From NCBI RefSeq assembly GCF_018141105.1, contig NZ_CP054839.1:1054001-1118000 (forward strand): DNA of 64,000 nucleotides. Direction: 5' to 3'. Positions within the stretch are counted from its first letter, which is position 1. Each line of letters begins with the position of its first letter. The notes beneath the pieces were generated by a model that did no database searches, was not told the origin of the DNA, and saw only the letters and a list, made by a program, of their open reading frames with translations. Below, piece after piece: positions 9,783 through 17,831 of the stretch. The position numbers and the translations under genes are program-made. The DNA comes from Saccharopolyspora erythraea. GTDB taxonomy: Bacteria > Actinomycetota > Actinomycetes > Mycobacteriales > Pseudonocardiaceae.

Positions 9783-10011
9783 CGCGTTCGGGCTCCCAGT
9801 CGCGCAGGTCGGTGTCGCCCTCCCGGATGGAGCTGATGATGGCGCGCAACGACACCCGCACCAGGTCCACCCCGGCCAGCGAGATCGTCAGGTCCCCGGT
9901 CAGCACCACTCCGCCCGCGAGCAGGCGGTCGAGCAGGTCGACCAGCGCGATCTCGTTGGAGGCGCGGACGGGTTCGGCCGAGCGGACGGGGTCGGTGCTG
10001 AGCTGCGACAT
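9775..10011 (-). CDS. GvpA-family minor gas vesicle protein (GvpS/GvpM-like)
   Basis: A 78-residue member of the GvpA/J/M/S family. The core LVDLLDRLLAGGVVLTGDLTISLAGVDLVRVSLRAIISS shows the helix-strand-strand-helix pattern of the shell-forming fold; only motif positions 24-61 are conserved. In Streptomyces gvp clusters the equivalent gene next to gvpK is called gvpS. It is a short GvpA paralogue likely to nucleate or cap vesicles rather than form the wall. It lies between gvpL and gvpK, tightly packed. Confidence 0.85.
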   Translation of the reverse strand: MSQLSTDPVRSAEPVRASNEIALVDLLDRLLAGGVVLTGDLTISLAGVDLVRVSLRAIISSIREGDTDLRDWEPERDG

Positions 10012-10013
10012 CG

Positions 10014-10790
10014 TCAGTTCCCGTCCCGCAGCACGGCGAACGAGTACGGCGGCCACGGCCCGGTGAGCTCCACGCGCAGCGCCGGGTGCGTGCCGGCGAG
10101 CTCGCCGACCAGCGAGGTGAACTCGTCGGTCGCGGAGTCGTCCACGAGGTAGGCGCCGTTGAGCACCATCTGGCCCCGGTAGCCGGCCAGCTCGCGGTTC
10201 TGCGGCGGATGCACCCGGCTCGCCCGCGCCAGCTCGCTCAACGTCGCGTGCACCTGTTCGGCCTGGTCCACGGCTTCCTGCCGCGAGCTCTCCTTGCTCT
10301 CGCGGCGTTCGCGCAGCTTGCGGAGGTAGGCGGCGCCCGGGCGCTCCGGGGCGGTGTCCGCGCCGCCTTCCCGCTCGGGCTGCGCGCTTTCCGGATCGGT
10401 GTAGGCCTTCACGCCCCACTCGGTTCGTCCGGTGATCTCGGCCAGCACCTCGCCGAACACCTCGGCGCGCTCGTCGAGGACCGCGCGCACCCGGTCGTCG
10501 TTGAAGTACACGGTGGCCATCCCGAGCGGTGCGACGGGTGCGGCGGCCGCGGCGGCGTTGACCACGTGGTTGTGGCCGCGCACCGTCGTCTCCAGCCAGT
10601 GGATGTCCTCCAGGTTGCGGCGCAGCCCCTGCTCTCCGAACTCCTCGGCGTCCACGGTGCTGACCAGCGCGGCCAGCTCTCCGGAGCGGACCAGCCGCAC
10701 CGGGGAACCCGCGATGCCCTCAAGCCCCGCGGCGATGTCGTCCCGCGGGGCGCGGGTGATCGCGTAGACGTAGGTCACCGAGTCAGCCAC
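10014..10790 (-). CDS. gvpL: Gas vesicle protein GvpL/GvpF family
   Basis: A 258-residue GvpL/F protein. It has the N-terminal TYVYAITRAP strand, the PLGMATVYFNDDRVRAVLDE segment and a C-terminal second domain ending in LTGPWPPYSFAV, the usual GvpF/L terminus. These accessory proteins bind GvpA and assist assembly. The GTG at 10790 overlaps the end of gvpJ by 8 bp. It is the second GvpF/L homologue of the operon (the other is at 12311-13099). A Glu/Arg-rich hydrophilic insert lies at about residues 130-160. Confidence 0.92.
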   Translation of the reverse strand: MADSVTYVYAITRAPRDDIAAGLEGIAGSPVRLVRSGELAALVSTVDAEEFGEQGLRRNLEDIHWLETTVRGHNHVVNAAAAAAPVAPLGMATVYFNDDRVRAVLDERAEVFGEVLAEITGRTEWGVKAYTDPESAQPEREGGADTAPERPGAAYLRKLRERRESKESSRQEAVDQAEQVHATLSELARASRVHPPQNRELAGYRGQMVLNGAYLVDDSATDEFTSLVGELAGTHPALRVELTGPWPPYSFAVLRDGN

Positions 10791-11223
10791 GGTCGCGCTC
10801 CTCGTCCTCCTCGTACTCCGCTTCCACGGGTTCGGAGCCCTGGCCTGCGCCGATCGCCGCGTCGCGCTCGGACTCCAGGTCACGCACCTGGTCCTGGAGC
10901 CGCCGGTTCTCCTCGACCAGGTCTCGTTGCTTCGACGACAGCGTGGGGTCGTGCTCCCACCAGTCGATGCCCATCTCGCGCGCCCGCTCCACCGAGGCCA
11001 CCACCAGCCGCAGCTTGATGGTGAGCAGCTCGATGTCGAGCAGGTTGACCTGGATGTCACCGGCGATGACGATCCCCTTGTCCAGCACCCGTTCCAGGAT
11101 GTCGGCGAGGTTCGTGCCCTCCTGGCGCGCGGGCGGTGCGGTGCGCTGCTGCCCGTACCAGGCGGGGGCGCGCGCCTCACCGGCCGCGGCCGGCCTGCGC
11201 TCTTCTCCGTCGTACCCGGTCAT
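10783..11223 (-). CDS. gvpJ: Gas vesicle protein GvpJ (GvpA family)
   Basis: 146 residues. A Pro/Ala-rich N-terminal 37 residues precede the GvpA-like core ([20 protein letters not shown], continuing to [15 protein letters not shown]), which has the MGIDWW end typical of GvpJ. An acidic C-terminal helix ([16 protein letters not shown]) could form a coiled coil. GvpJ is thought to nucleate bicone assembly. The start overlaps the gvpO stop (ATGA). Confidence 0.92.
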   Translation of the reverse strand: MTGYDGEERRPAAAGEARAPAWYGQQRTAPPARQEGTNLADILERVLDKGIVIAGDIQVNLLDIELLTIKLRLVVASVERAREMGIDWWEHDPTLSSKQRDLVEENRRLQDQVRDLESERDAAIGAGQGSEPVEAEYEEDEERDRG

Positions 11224-12053
11224 CGTTCGTTGCCTCGCCCCCTCGCGTATCGGTCGACGCGGCGGTAGGAGACGAGGTCGCCTTCCTCGTCCAGCTCCGC
11301 CTCGTACACGGCGAGCACGTCGGTGGTGTCGGGAATCCGGCGGCTCTCCACCACCTCGACCCCGACGATCCAGCCCTCGCCGCCGCGCTGGAGCGACGTG
11401 ACGCCCTCGGTGTCCCTGCCGGTCAGCTCGTAGACCTGCTGGAGCGCGAGTTGCGCGACCTGCGCGGCCTTGATTCGACGCCCCGGTGCGCGCGGCTCGG
11501 GCTCACGTCGGGGTTCGGGCTCCGGCTCGGATTCGGCTTCTGGTTCGCGCTCAGGTTCTGGTTCGCGTTCGGCTTCGAGCTCGCGCTCGGGCTCTGGTTC
11601 GCGTTCGGCTTCGAACTCGCGCTCAGGTTCTGGTTCGCGTTCGCGCTCGCGCTCGGCTTCCGGTTCCACATCGGAGTCGGGCTCGGGCTCGGGTTCCCGC
11701 TCTGCATCGGGTTCCGCTTCCAGCTCGGCATCCGTTTCCGGCTCGACATCGGGTTCCCGTTCGGCTTCGCCGGCTCGTCCGGCCGTCGGCTCCGGTTCGG
11801 GCTCCGCCCTCCTGGGCCTGCGCCGGGGCCGGGAGTCGCCGTCTCGTTCCCGATCCCGTTCGCGGTCGGAACGCCGCTCGGCTTCGCCACTCGATCGGCG
11901 TTCCCGCTCCGGTTCGGCGCGCGACCGGCGTTCCCGGCCGACCTCCGCCTCGGCCCGCGGCGTGCGCCTGCGACGCCCCTCGGCGTCCGTGCTCGGCCGC
12001 CGGCGCCTGGGGCGCTCGCGGTCTTCGGCGTCGTCGTCTCGAGCCTTGACCAC
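11220..12053 (-). CDS. gvpO: Gas vesicle protein GvpO with very long charged N-terminal extension
   Basis: A 277-residue protein. Only the last 85 residues or so ([20 protein letters not shown] to the [11 protein letters not shown] end) are the GvpO domain. The first 190 are nearly all Arg, Glu, Pro and Asp, with imperfect tandem heptapeptide-like repeats (EREPEPE, ELEAERE) at residues 85-185. Such a tail is disordered and highly charged. Known GvpO proteins have shorter charged N-termini, so the repeat array has probably expanded. In this operon gvpO lies between gvpG and gvpJ, not first as in Streptomyces clusters. Confidence 0.88.
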   Translation of the reverse strand: MVKARDDDAEDRERPRRRRPSTDAEGRRRRTPRAEAEVGRERRSRAEPERERRSSGEAERRSDRERDRERDGDSRPRRRPRRAEPEPEPTAGRAGEAEREPDVEPETDAELEAEPDAEREPEPEPDSDVEPEAEREREREPEPEREFEAEREPEPERELEAEREPEPEREPEAESEPEPEPRREPEPRAPGRRIKAAQVAQLALQQVYELTGRDTEGVTSLQRGGEGWIVGVEVVESRRIPDTTDVLAVYEAELDEEGDLVSYRRVDRYARGRGNER

Positions 12054-12057
12054 ACGA

Positions 12058-12309
12058 TCACATCTCCCCTGCCCCGCGTCGGCGTTGCACCTCGAACAGC
12101 CGGGCGAGCAGCCCTTCCTGCAGCTCGTCCCGCTGCTGGTCGGTCAGCTCCCCGTTGGCGTGGGCCTCGTCGACCTCGGCGAGCTGCCGCTGGATCACGC
12201 GGGGGTCGTAGTACTCGCGTTCCGCCTGGTTCTTCATCTGCTCGGCGACCCACACCACGCCGCGCACCGGCGCCAGCGGCAACGTGAGAATTCCGCTGAG
12301 AAGCCCCAT
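12058..12309 (-). CDS. gvpG: Gas vesicle protein GvpG
   Basis: An 83-residue protein with the GvpG hallmarks: the N-terminal [20 protein letters not shown] amphipathic segment and the helical [18 protein letters not shown] core. GvpG is a small accessory protein essential for gas-vesicle formation. It starts one base after the gvpF stop codon, so the two genes are probably translationally coupled. Confidence 0.93.
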   Translation of the reverse strand: MGLLSGILTLPLAPVRGVVWVAEQMKNQAEREYYDPRVIQRQLAEVDEAHANGELTDQQRDELQEGLLARLFEVQRRRGAGEM

Positions 12310-12310
12310 G

Positions 12311-13099
12311 TCAGCTCTCCGGTAGGAAGTCGTAGGGAGCCAGCGGCCCGAGCAGCCGCAACGAGACCCGTCCGGTCCACCGCTCGGCCAGCTCGTCCAC
12401 GGCGCGCTCGAACTCCGGCACCCGTCTGCGGTCGACGAGGAACGCCGCGTCGACGGCGTCCTCGACACCCCCGACCTCGTGCGAGGCGCTGGCCACCGCC
12501 GCCGGTTCCAGCGACCGGACGAGGTCTTCGCCGTCCGACTGGCGCTTCTTCGCCACGGCCTCGTTCACGAGTTCACCCAGGCGAACCCGCTCGGAGTACC
12601 CGGCGTCCTCCGCGACGCCCTGCAGCGACTCGCGGAGCCGCATGATCTCCGGCTCCTCGGTCACCACCTCGCGCAAGTGCGCGTCCTCGGTGTACTTGCC
12701 CCGCACCGTGAGCTGGACGAGCCCGTCCAGCTCGGACAGCACCGACTCGAAGTGCTCGTGGTGCGGTGCGAGCAGCTCGTCGGTGACGGCGTCGACCGTG
12801 CTCACCACGGAACCGAACCGCATCGGCAGCACCGTGGTCTCCTCGGCGAGGGTGTCGAGCACGCGTTCGTGCGCGAGCAGGTCCTGCCGGGTGCCCAGCG
12901 GCCGGGCCAGCGGCACCTCGCTGACCAGGGCGCTCAGCCCGCGGTGCGAAGCCAGCCGCACCGGCGCCTTGTCGTCGCCGACCGACGGGAGGTCGGCGGG
13001 CAGGTCGTCCGGCGACCAGATGATGCCGTAGACGTAGACACCGCGCTCCGTGGTCACGTCCCCCTGCTCGCGAGCGTCGTGCCGCGGTTGCGTGGTCAT
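12311..13099 (-). CDS. gvpF: Gas vesicle protein GvpF (GvpL/F family)
   Basis: This 262-residue protein starts its homology with [11 protein letters not shown] (residue 20). It has the [20 protein letters not shown] block and ends with [19 protein letters not shown], the GvpF/L C-terminal signature. GvpF is the accessory protein that contacts GvpA before assembly. Its ATG overlaps the gvpA stop codon by 4 bp, which supports pairing with that shell protein. Confidence 0.93.
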   Translation of the reverse strand: MTTQPRHDAREQGDVTTERGVYVYGIIWSPDDLPADLPSVGDDKAPVRLASHRGLSALVSEVPLARPLGTRQDLLAHERVLDTLAEETTVLPMRFGSVVSTVDAVTDELLAPHHEHFESVLSELDGLVQLTVRGKYTEDAHLREVVTEEPEIMRLRESLQGVAEDAGYSERVRLGELVNEAVAKKRQSDGEDLVRSLEPAAVASASHEVGGVEDAVDAAFLVDRRRVPEFERAVDELAERWTGRVSLRLLGPLAPYDFLPES

Positions 13100-13530
13100 G
13101 ACCCACCACGCTCCCGGCCGCGCGACTCGCGGCGGCGCGTGGGCTGGCGTTCCCGCTCCGGCTCCTCGGTGCGGAACTCGTCGATCTTCTCCTTGGCGGC
13201 GTCGAGCACTCCCTTGGTCTTGCCGTGCGCACCGCCCTGGGTCACGCCCTGCGACATGCCCTGCATCAGCTCGGGGAGGTCCTTGCCGCCCTTGGCGTGC
13301 AGGTCCAGGCGGTTGGTGGCCTCGGCGAACCTCAGGTAGGTGTCCACACTGGCCACGACGACGCGGGCGTCGATCGTGATCAGCTCGATCCCCACCAGCG
13401 AAACCCGGACGAACGCGTCGATGACGATGCCCTTCTCCAGGATCATCTCGACGACGTCGGCCAGGTTGCCGCTACCGGCTCCGCCGCGCTGGACCTGGGC
13501 CCCGCCGCCCTGCGTGTTGGCGAGCGTCAT
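13096..13530 (-). CDS. gvpA: Gas vesicle shell protein GvpA with extended C-terminus
   Basis: The GvpA fold is almost canonical (residues 22-75: [20 protein letters not shown], then [20 protein letters not shown], then [15 protein letters not shown]). This is the rib-forming structural protein of the vesicle wall. The total length is 144 residues against about 70 in cyanobacteria and haloarchaea. The extra 70 residues are Gly/Gln-rich, then Arg/Glu-rich, and would project from the wall. No second short gvpA is present, so this long form must build the wall or the vesicle must be atypical. Confidence 0.93.
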   Translation of the reverse strand: MTLANTQGGGAQVQRGGAGSGNLADVVEMILEKGIVIDAFVRVSLVGIELITIDARVVVASVDTYLRFAEATNRLDLHAKGGKDLPELMQGMSQGVTQGGAHGKTKGVLDAAKEKIDEFRTEEPERERQPTRRRESRGRERGGS

Positions 13531-13536
13531 GCTCTC

Positions 13537-14676
13537 TCACCTTCTCCTGCCTGACGTTGTCGGTTGCTGCCTGCGGCTGCTGCGGTCTTCCTCCTCGTCC
13601 GCTGGCTCCTCCTCGGCGTATTCCTCCTCCTCGTCGTAGCGGTCGCGCTCGCCGGTTTCGTCGTCGTAGCCGCGGTCTTCTTCTTCGTCCTCCTCGTCCC
13701 GGTCCTCGTCCCGGTCCTCGTCCTCCTCGTCGCCGTAGTCCTCTTCCTCGTCGCCGTAGTCCTCGCGGTAGCGGTCCTCGTCCTCGTAGCCGGACTCCCG
13801 CTCCTGCTCCTCGGCGAGCGCGTCGTCGTGGGTCTTGACGACCTCGCGGTCGCGGATCTCGCCCCGCCAGCCCTCGATCTCTCCCTGCTCGAGGATCGTG
13901 CGGGTCATCATGTGGCGTTTGATGTACTTGAAATCCGCGCGGACGCGGCGCCCCTGCGCCCGCCAGAGGTTCGCGGTCTTCTCGAAGAAACCCTGCGGGT
14001 AGTACTCGACGACCAGCAGCACGCGAGTCATGTTCGGGGCGAGCTCGTGGAAGGAGACCGAGCCGTCCACGGTTCCCTTGGCGCCCTTGGAAGTCCACAC
14101 GATGTGGGAGTCCGGGACCTGCTCGACGATCGTGGCCTCCCAGTTGCGCCGCGAGAAGAAGATCCGCGCGCGCCAGTTGACCGTCTCGTCGGACTGCTGG
14201 TCTACGCTCTCGACCTTCTTGGTCATGTCGGGGAAGTCCTCGAACTGGGTCCACTTGTCGTAGACCACGCGCAGCGGCAGCCCGATGTCGTTGGTCTCGA
14301 TGATGTTGACGACCTTGGCCTTGCCCTTCTTGCCGCCCTTGCCGCCACCGCCCAGGCCGACCGCCTGCTTGACCTTCTCCTTGGCTCCGGTCAGCCCGGC
14401 GCTCAGCGCGGAGGACACCGGGGACTTCCCGGACGCGAGGTCCGTGCCGCCGGTCACCGCGGCCAGCAGTCCGGCGCCCCCGTTGCCCGCGGACTCGGTC
14501 AGCCGCTCGGTCATGTCCTCGACCTTGTCGGTGACCACGCCCGCCGCGCGCTCGGCGACCGCGCCCAGCAGGTCCTGCAGGCCGCTCTTCAACGGGTCGA
14601 GCGGCAGGTCCTGCAGCAGCTTGCCCACGTCGCCCGTCACCGCGCGCCCGGCGCGCTCCGGTTCAGCCATCGTCAT
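13537..14676 (-). CDS. SRPBCC-domain protein of the gas-vesicle operon
   Basis: A 379-residue protein in three parts. Residues 1-140 are Gly/Lys-rich with hydrophobic helices. Residues 145-285 form a SRPBCC (cyclase/START-like) domain (VVNIIETNDIGLPLRVVYDK, WTQFEDFPDMTKKVESV). Residues 290-379 are extremely acidic (runs of Glu, Asp and Tyr). Streptomyces gvp clusters contain a comparable SRPBCC gene (gvpY/gvpZ). The role is unknown; a lipid or hydrophobic-ligand pocket is typical of the fold. Starts at 14676 or 14670 are equally possible, both overlapping the preceding gene. Confidence 0.88.
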   Translation of the reverse strand: MTMAEPERAGRAVTGDVGKLLQDLPLDPLKSGLQDLLGAVAERAAGVVTDKVEDMTERLTESAGNGGAGLLAAVTGGTDLASGKSPVSSALSAGLTGAKEKVKQAVGLGGGGKGGKKGKAKVVNIIETNDIGLPLRVVYDKWTQFEDFPDMTKKVESVDQQSDETVNWRARIFFSRRNWEATIVEQVPDSHIVWTSKGAKGTVDGSVSFHELAPNMTRVLLVVEYYPQGFFEKTANLWRAQGRRVRADFKYIKRHMMTRTILEQGEIEGWRGEIRDREVVKTHDDALAEEQERESGYEDEDRYREDYGDEEEDYGDEEDEDRDEDRDEEDEEEDRGYDDETGERDRYDEEEEYAEEEPADEEEDRSSRRQQPTTSGRRR

Positions 14677-15349
14677 CACCCCGAGTCTTCGCGGACCTCC
14701 GTTCGGAGGGCCTCGAACGCTGCGCCGGCGTGCTCCGGCGCTCCCCGCCGGACCTGGCCCGGCCTGCCGACCGGCTCTGCCCCGCGCCACTCGCCCCCGA
14801 CGAACGGCTGCCGCTCGAACCCGCCGAACGACTGGAGGTGCTCGCGGTGCCGGACCGGGTGCGCTGCCCCGTCGAGCCGCTGCGGCGGCGTTCCGGCTCC
14901 TGGCGTTGCGTGGAACGTCCCCCTTCGCGGGAGGAGGATCGCGCCGGGCGCTCCTCCTGCTCCTCGTCCCGGTCCTCGCCCTCGTCCTGCGACTCGTCCT
15001 GACCGGTATCCTGCGTGGGCGCCGACACATCCGAGAGGTGCGGCGTGCGCAGGCCCTCAGCGCGCTTGGAGAGGTTCGCCCCCAGCGAGTCGATCTTGTT
15101 GCTGGCGGCGGCCAACGCGGCGCCCTTGGCCGCCTCCAGCAGCCGCTGCCTGGCGTCACCGGTGAGCTTCTTCAGCTCTGGCGACTCGGCGAGCAGTTTG
15201 CCGCCCTGCTCGAGCAACTTCGCCGGATTGCCCGCGAGCCGCCTGCCGGCCATCATGCCGCCGACGGTGATCGCCAGTTTCATCTTGCGCGAGCGGCCGA
15301 GGATGTAACCCACCGCCACGGCCATGGCGATTTGAGGCCCTGATTTCAT
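14663..15349 (-). CDS. Gas-vesicle-operon membrane-associated protein (GvpY-like)
   Basis: First gene of the gvp operon, 228 residues. An AGGAGG lies five bases before the ATG at 15349. Residues 1-50 include an amphipathic or membrane-anchoring helix (QIAMAVAVGYILGRSRKMKL). Residues 50-115 are helical with LLEQGGKLLAESPELKKLTG. From about residue 120 the chain is first acidic, then Arg/Ser-rich, and certainly disordered. The gene order matches the unknown genes gvpY/gvpZ of Streptomyces clusters, which is the basis for the name. Function unknown. Confidence 0.82.
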   Translation of the reverse strand: MKSGPQIAMAVAVGYILGRSRKMKLAITVGGMMAGRRLAGNPAKLLEQGGKLLAESPELKKLTGDARQRLLEAAKGAALAAASNKIDSLGANLSKRAEGLRTPHLSDVSAPTQDTGQDESQDEGEDRDEEQEERPARSSSREGGRSTQRQEPERRRSGSTGQRTRSGTASTSSRSAGSSGSRSSGASGAGQSRSAGRARSGGERRSTPAQRSRPSERRSAKTRGDDDG

Positions 15350-15492
15350 GTCGACCTCCTGCCGGAGCCGCCTCACCGGCCCCCGGATTTCCGGCGCCGG
15401 CGCGCCAGATGCCCGGACCTGCGGCGACACTCGCTCCGCCTTGTTGACTTTCCGTTGAGGTAACGGGACGACCTGGCCCATTGGTTTGAGGG

Positions 15493-15518
15493 CTACCCCT
15501 CGGCGGAGAAGTCGAAAC
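15493..15518 (-). promoter_or_regulatory. Candidate SigB/SigF-type promoter of the gvp operon
   Basis: On the minus strand GTTT (15515-15518) is followed by 16 bases and then GGGTAG (15493-15498). This fits the actinobacterial general-stress sigma consensus GTTT-N14-16-GGGTA. Transcription would start about 135 bases before the first gvp gene. It lies in the 345-bp gap between bioF and the gvp operon. Confidence 0.55.
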
Positions 15519-15644
15519 TGATCAAAGAACCGGCGGGTCCGTGATCGTCAAACAATTCCGGAGGACGATGTGTGAGATGTTTTCCGGGATCTTGCGGAAA
15601 AGATCGTCTTCGTGCCCGGATTCAATTCTCGTCACTGATCGGAA

Positions 15645-15659
15645 TTGGTTCGAAACCAA
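15645..15659. promoter_or_regulatory. Perfect 15-bp dyad between bioF and the gvp operon
   Basis: TTGGTT-CGA-AACCAA is a perfect inverted repeat in an unusually AT-rich stretch, 36 bp past the bioF stop and about 130 bp upstream of the candidate gvp promoter. It could be an operator or part of a weak terminator for bioF. Confidence 0.35.
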
Positions 15660-15694
15660 ATGTGCTGCCCGCGCGGCCAAGCGGCTGCGCCGCT

Positions 15695-16858
15695 TCAGAG
15701 GCGGAGATGGTGCGGTGCGGCGTCGGCGATGACCCGCACGGCCTGCGCGATCTGCTGCTCGGTGAGGTCGGCGCCGGCGGTCAGGCGCAGACGCGACGTC
15801 GAGTCCGGCACCGCGGGCGGGCGGAAGCAGCCGACGGCGACACCGCCGGCACGGCACGCCGTGGCCCACTCGACCGCGTTGGACGGTGACCCGGCAGGCA
15901 GCGACAGCACCGCCGCACCCGGCGGGTTGACAACCAGTCCGGCGTTGGTGAGGCCCTCGTGCAACTGCTCGGCGACCAGCCGGACGCGCTTCCCGCGGCC
16001 GGGCTCGCGGCTCAGCACGCGCAGCGCTGCCAGCGCCGCGCCCGCGCACGCGGGCGCCAGCCCGGTGTCGAAGACGAACGTGCGTGCGGTCTGGGTCAGG
16101 TGCCTGATCACCCGGCGCGGTCCGAGTACCACACCGCCCTGCGCGCCGAGGGCCTCCGACAGCGTGGCGGTGGCGACGGCGTCGGGCGGGGTGACGAGCC
16201 CGACTTCGCTGAACGCCCCCGCGCCGCCGGGGCCGATGATGCCGAAGCCGTGCGCGTCGTCCACGAGCAGTGCCGCACCGTGCGCACCGACGACGTCGTG
16301 CAGTTCGCGCAGCGCGGCGATGTCGCCGTCGACCGAGAACACCGACTCGGTCACCACCACCGCGGGGCCGCCGTGCGCGCGCAGTATCCCGTCGGCCCGC
16401 CAGACGTCGGCGTGCGGGAACACCTCGGTGCGAGCCCGGGACAGGCGGCAACCGTCGATCAGCGATGCGTGGTTGTGCTGGTCGGAGACGATCAGCGAGT
16501 CCGGTTCGGTGAGCGCGGTGAGCACTGCCAGGTTCGCCGCGTAGCCGGAGGAGAACACCAGTGCGGCCTCCGTGCCGTAGGTCGCCGCGAGCTCTTCCTC
16601 CAACTCGTGGTGCAGCTCCGTGGTACCGGTGACCAGTCGCGATCCGGTCGAACCCGCGCCCCACCGGGCGGCGGCCTCGGCCGCGGCGCCGATCACGGCG
16701 GGGTGGCGGGACAGGCCCAGGTAGTCGTTGCCTGCCAGGTCGAGCAGCGGGTCCTCGGAGTCGCGGGGCAGCAGCGTGCGGGACAACCCGGCGCTGTCCC
16801 GCTCGTCGAGACCGCGGTCGATCCAGGCGAACGCCGACTCCCGGCTGATCGGTCGCAT
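15695..16858 (-). CDS. bioF: 8-amino-7-oxononanoate synthase homologue lacking the PLP lysine
   Basis: 387 residues, normal length for BioF, the PLP enzyme that joins pimeloyl thioester and alanine in biotin synthesis. Most of the active site is intact: [47 protein letters not shown] and the [10 protein letters not shown] segment. However, the lysine that normally forms the Schiff base (TLSKALG) is Glu here: [12 protein letters not shown], codon GAG at 16156-16154, residue 235 (E. coli K236). The frame is otherwise undamaged. Either a base-calling error or a non-catalytic protein. The ATG at 16858 starts family homology; the gene is divergent from bioD. Confidence 0.88.
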   Translation of the reverse strand: MRPISRESAFAWIDRGLDERDSAGLSRTLLPRDSEDPLLDLAGNDYLGLSRHPAVIGAAAEAAARWGAGSTGSRLVTGTTELHHELEEELAATYGTEAALVFSSGYAANLAVLTALTEPDSLIVSDQHNHASLIDGCRLSRARTEVFPHADVWRADGILRAHGGPAVVVTESVFSVDGDIAALRELHDVVGAHGAALLVDDAHGFGIIGPGGAGAFSEVGLVTPPDAVATATLSEALGAQGGVVLGPRRVIRHLTQTARTFVFDTGLAPACAGAALAALRVLSREPGRGKRVRLVAEQLHEGLTNAGLVVNPPGAAVLSLPAGSPSNAVEWATACRAGGVAVGCFRPPAVPDSTSRLRLTAGADLTEQQIAQAVRVIADAAPHHLRL

Positions 16859-17057
16859 GGCGCGCACTCTGGCACGGTACGCGCCGGGAATCCAGTGTCC
16901 GATGTGCACAATGGCGCTGGGCTGGAGCTTGTCCGGGCGGCGTGGTGCTCCCGGGCCGCCCCGTGCGGCATGCTCGCGCATGGCGTCGACCTCCTTGCCG
17001 CAGGAGGAAATCGAGCCCGAAACGCCGTCGTCCCGACAACGTTCCTGGAGCCCACGG

Positions 17058-17735
17058 ATGTCCGTTCTCGTCATCACCGGTACCGGCACCGAGGTCGGCA
17101 AGACCGTCGTCACGGCGGCGATAGCCGCCCTCGCACCCGGTCGCGTGGCGGTGCTGAAGCCCGCGCAGACTGGTGTCGAGGCGGGCGAGGACGGTGACGT
17201 CGCCGAGGTCGCGCGGCTCGCGGGCCCGGTGAAGGCGGTCGAGCTGGCCCGCTACCCGGAGCCGCTGGCCCCGGCCACGGCCGCCCGCCGAGCGGGCGCG
17301 GCGGCGGTGCGGCCGGCGCAGGTCGCTGAGGCGGCCCGGGAGCTGGACCGCGAACACGACCTGGTGCTGGTGGAGGGCGCGGGCGGGCTGCTGGTCCACT
17401 ACGACGACGACGGCGGCACGCTCGCCGACGTCGCGGTCGCGCTGTCGGCACCGGTGCTGGTCGTCGCCCACGCGGGCCTCGGCACGCTCAACGCCGCCGC
17501 GCTCACCGCAGAGGCGTTGCGGGCGCGCGGTGTCGAGTGCGCGGGTGTGGTCGTCGGGAGCTGGCCGTCGGCTCCGGACCTGGCGTGCCGGTGCAACCTC
17601 GACGACCTGCCGGAGGTGACGGGGGCGCCGTTGCTGGGGGTCCTGCCCGAAGGCGCGGCCGCCGACCCGGCCGCTTTCCGCGAAATCGCACGGGCGGGCC
17701 TCGCCCCGGCCCTCGGCGGGCAGTGGCGCCGGTGA
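17058..17735 (+). CDS. bioD: Dethiobiotin synthetase
   Basis: 225 residues, full length. P-loop [11 protein letters not shown] (residues 8-18), [22 protein letters not shown] and the [18 protein letters not shown] segment are all BioD hallmarks. The enzyme carboxylates 7,8-diaminopelargonate to dethiobiotin using ATP. The ATG at 17058 is chosen as the first residue of homology. It is divergent from bioF with 199 bp between the starts, a gap that should hold both promoters; no bioA or bioB is in the window. Confidence 0.96.
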   Translation: MSVLVITGTGTEVGKTVVTAAIAALAPGRVAVLKPAQTGVEAGEDGDVAEVARLAGPVKAVELARYPEPLAPATAARRAGAAAVRPAQVAEAARELDREHDLVLVEGAGGLLVHYDDDGGTLADVAVALSAPVLVVAHAGLGTLNAAALTAEALRARGVECAGVVVGSWPSAPDLACRCNLDDLPEVTGAPLLGVLPEGAAADPAAFREIARAGLAPALGGQWRR

Positions 17736-17831
17736 GGCCGGTCGGTGGCATCGAGCGCAGGTCACGCCGGTCGGTTGGAATGCCCCGTTCGAGGGGGCCG
17801 CGACGTCGTGCCGTGCTGTTAGCGTGGACGC

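Noticed and set aside
11220-12053. Frameshift or spurious ORF as cause of the GvpO extension
   Set aside because: The frame is open without interruption from the ATG at 12053, four bases after gvpG's stop region, and its regular codon periodicity in the repeats fits translation; it is kept as one gene.
9468-15349. Complete gas-vesicle set including gvpN and gvpC
   Set aside because: All ten genes were inspected; no AAA-type GvpN or repeat-bearing GvpC is encoded. Actinobacterial clusters normally lack them.
15645-15659. tRNA T-loop (GGTTCGAAA)
   Set aside because: The GGTTCGA is part of a simple dyad and no acceptor, D or anticodon arms can be folded around it.
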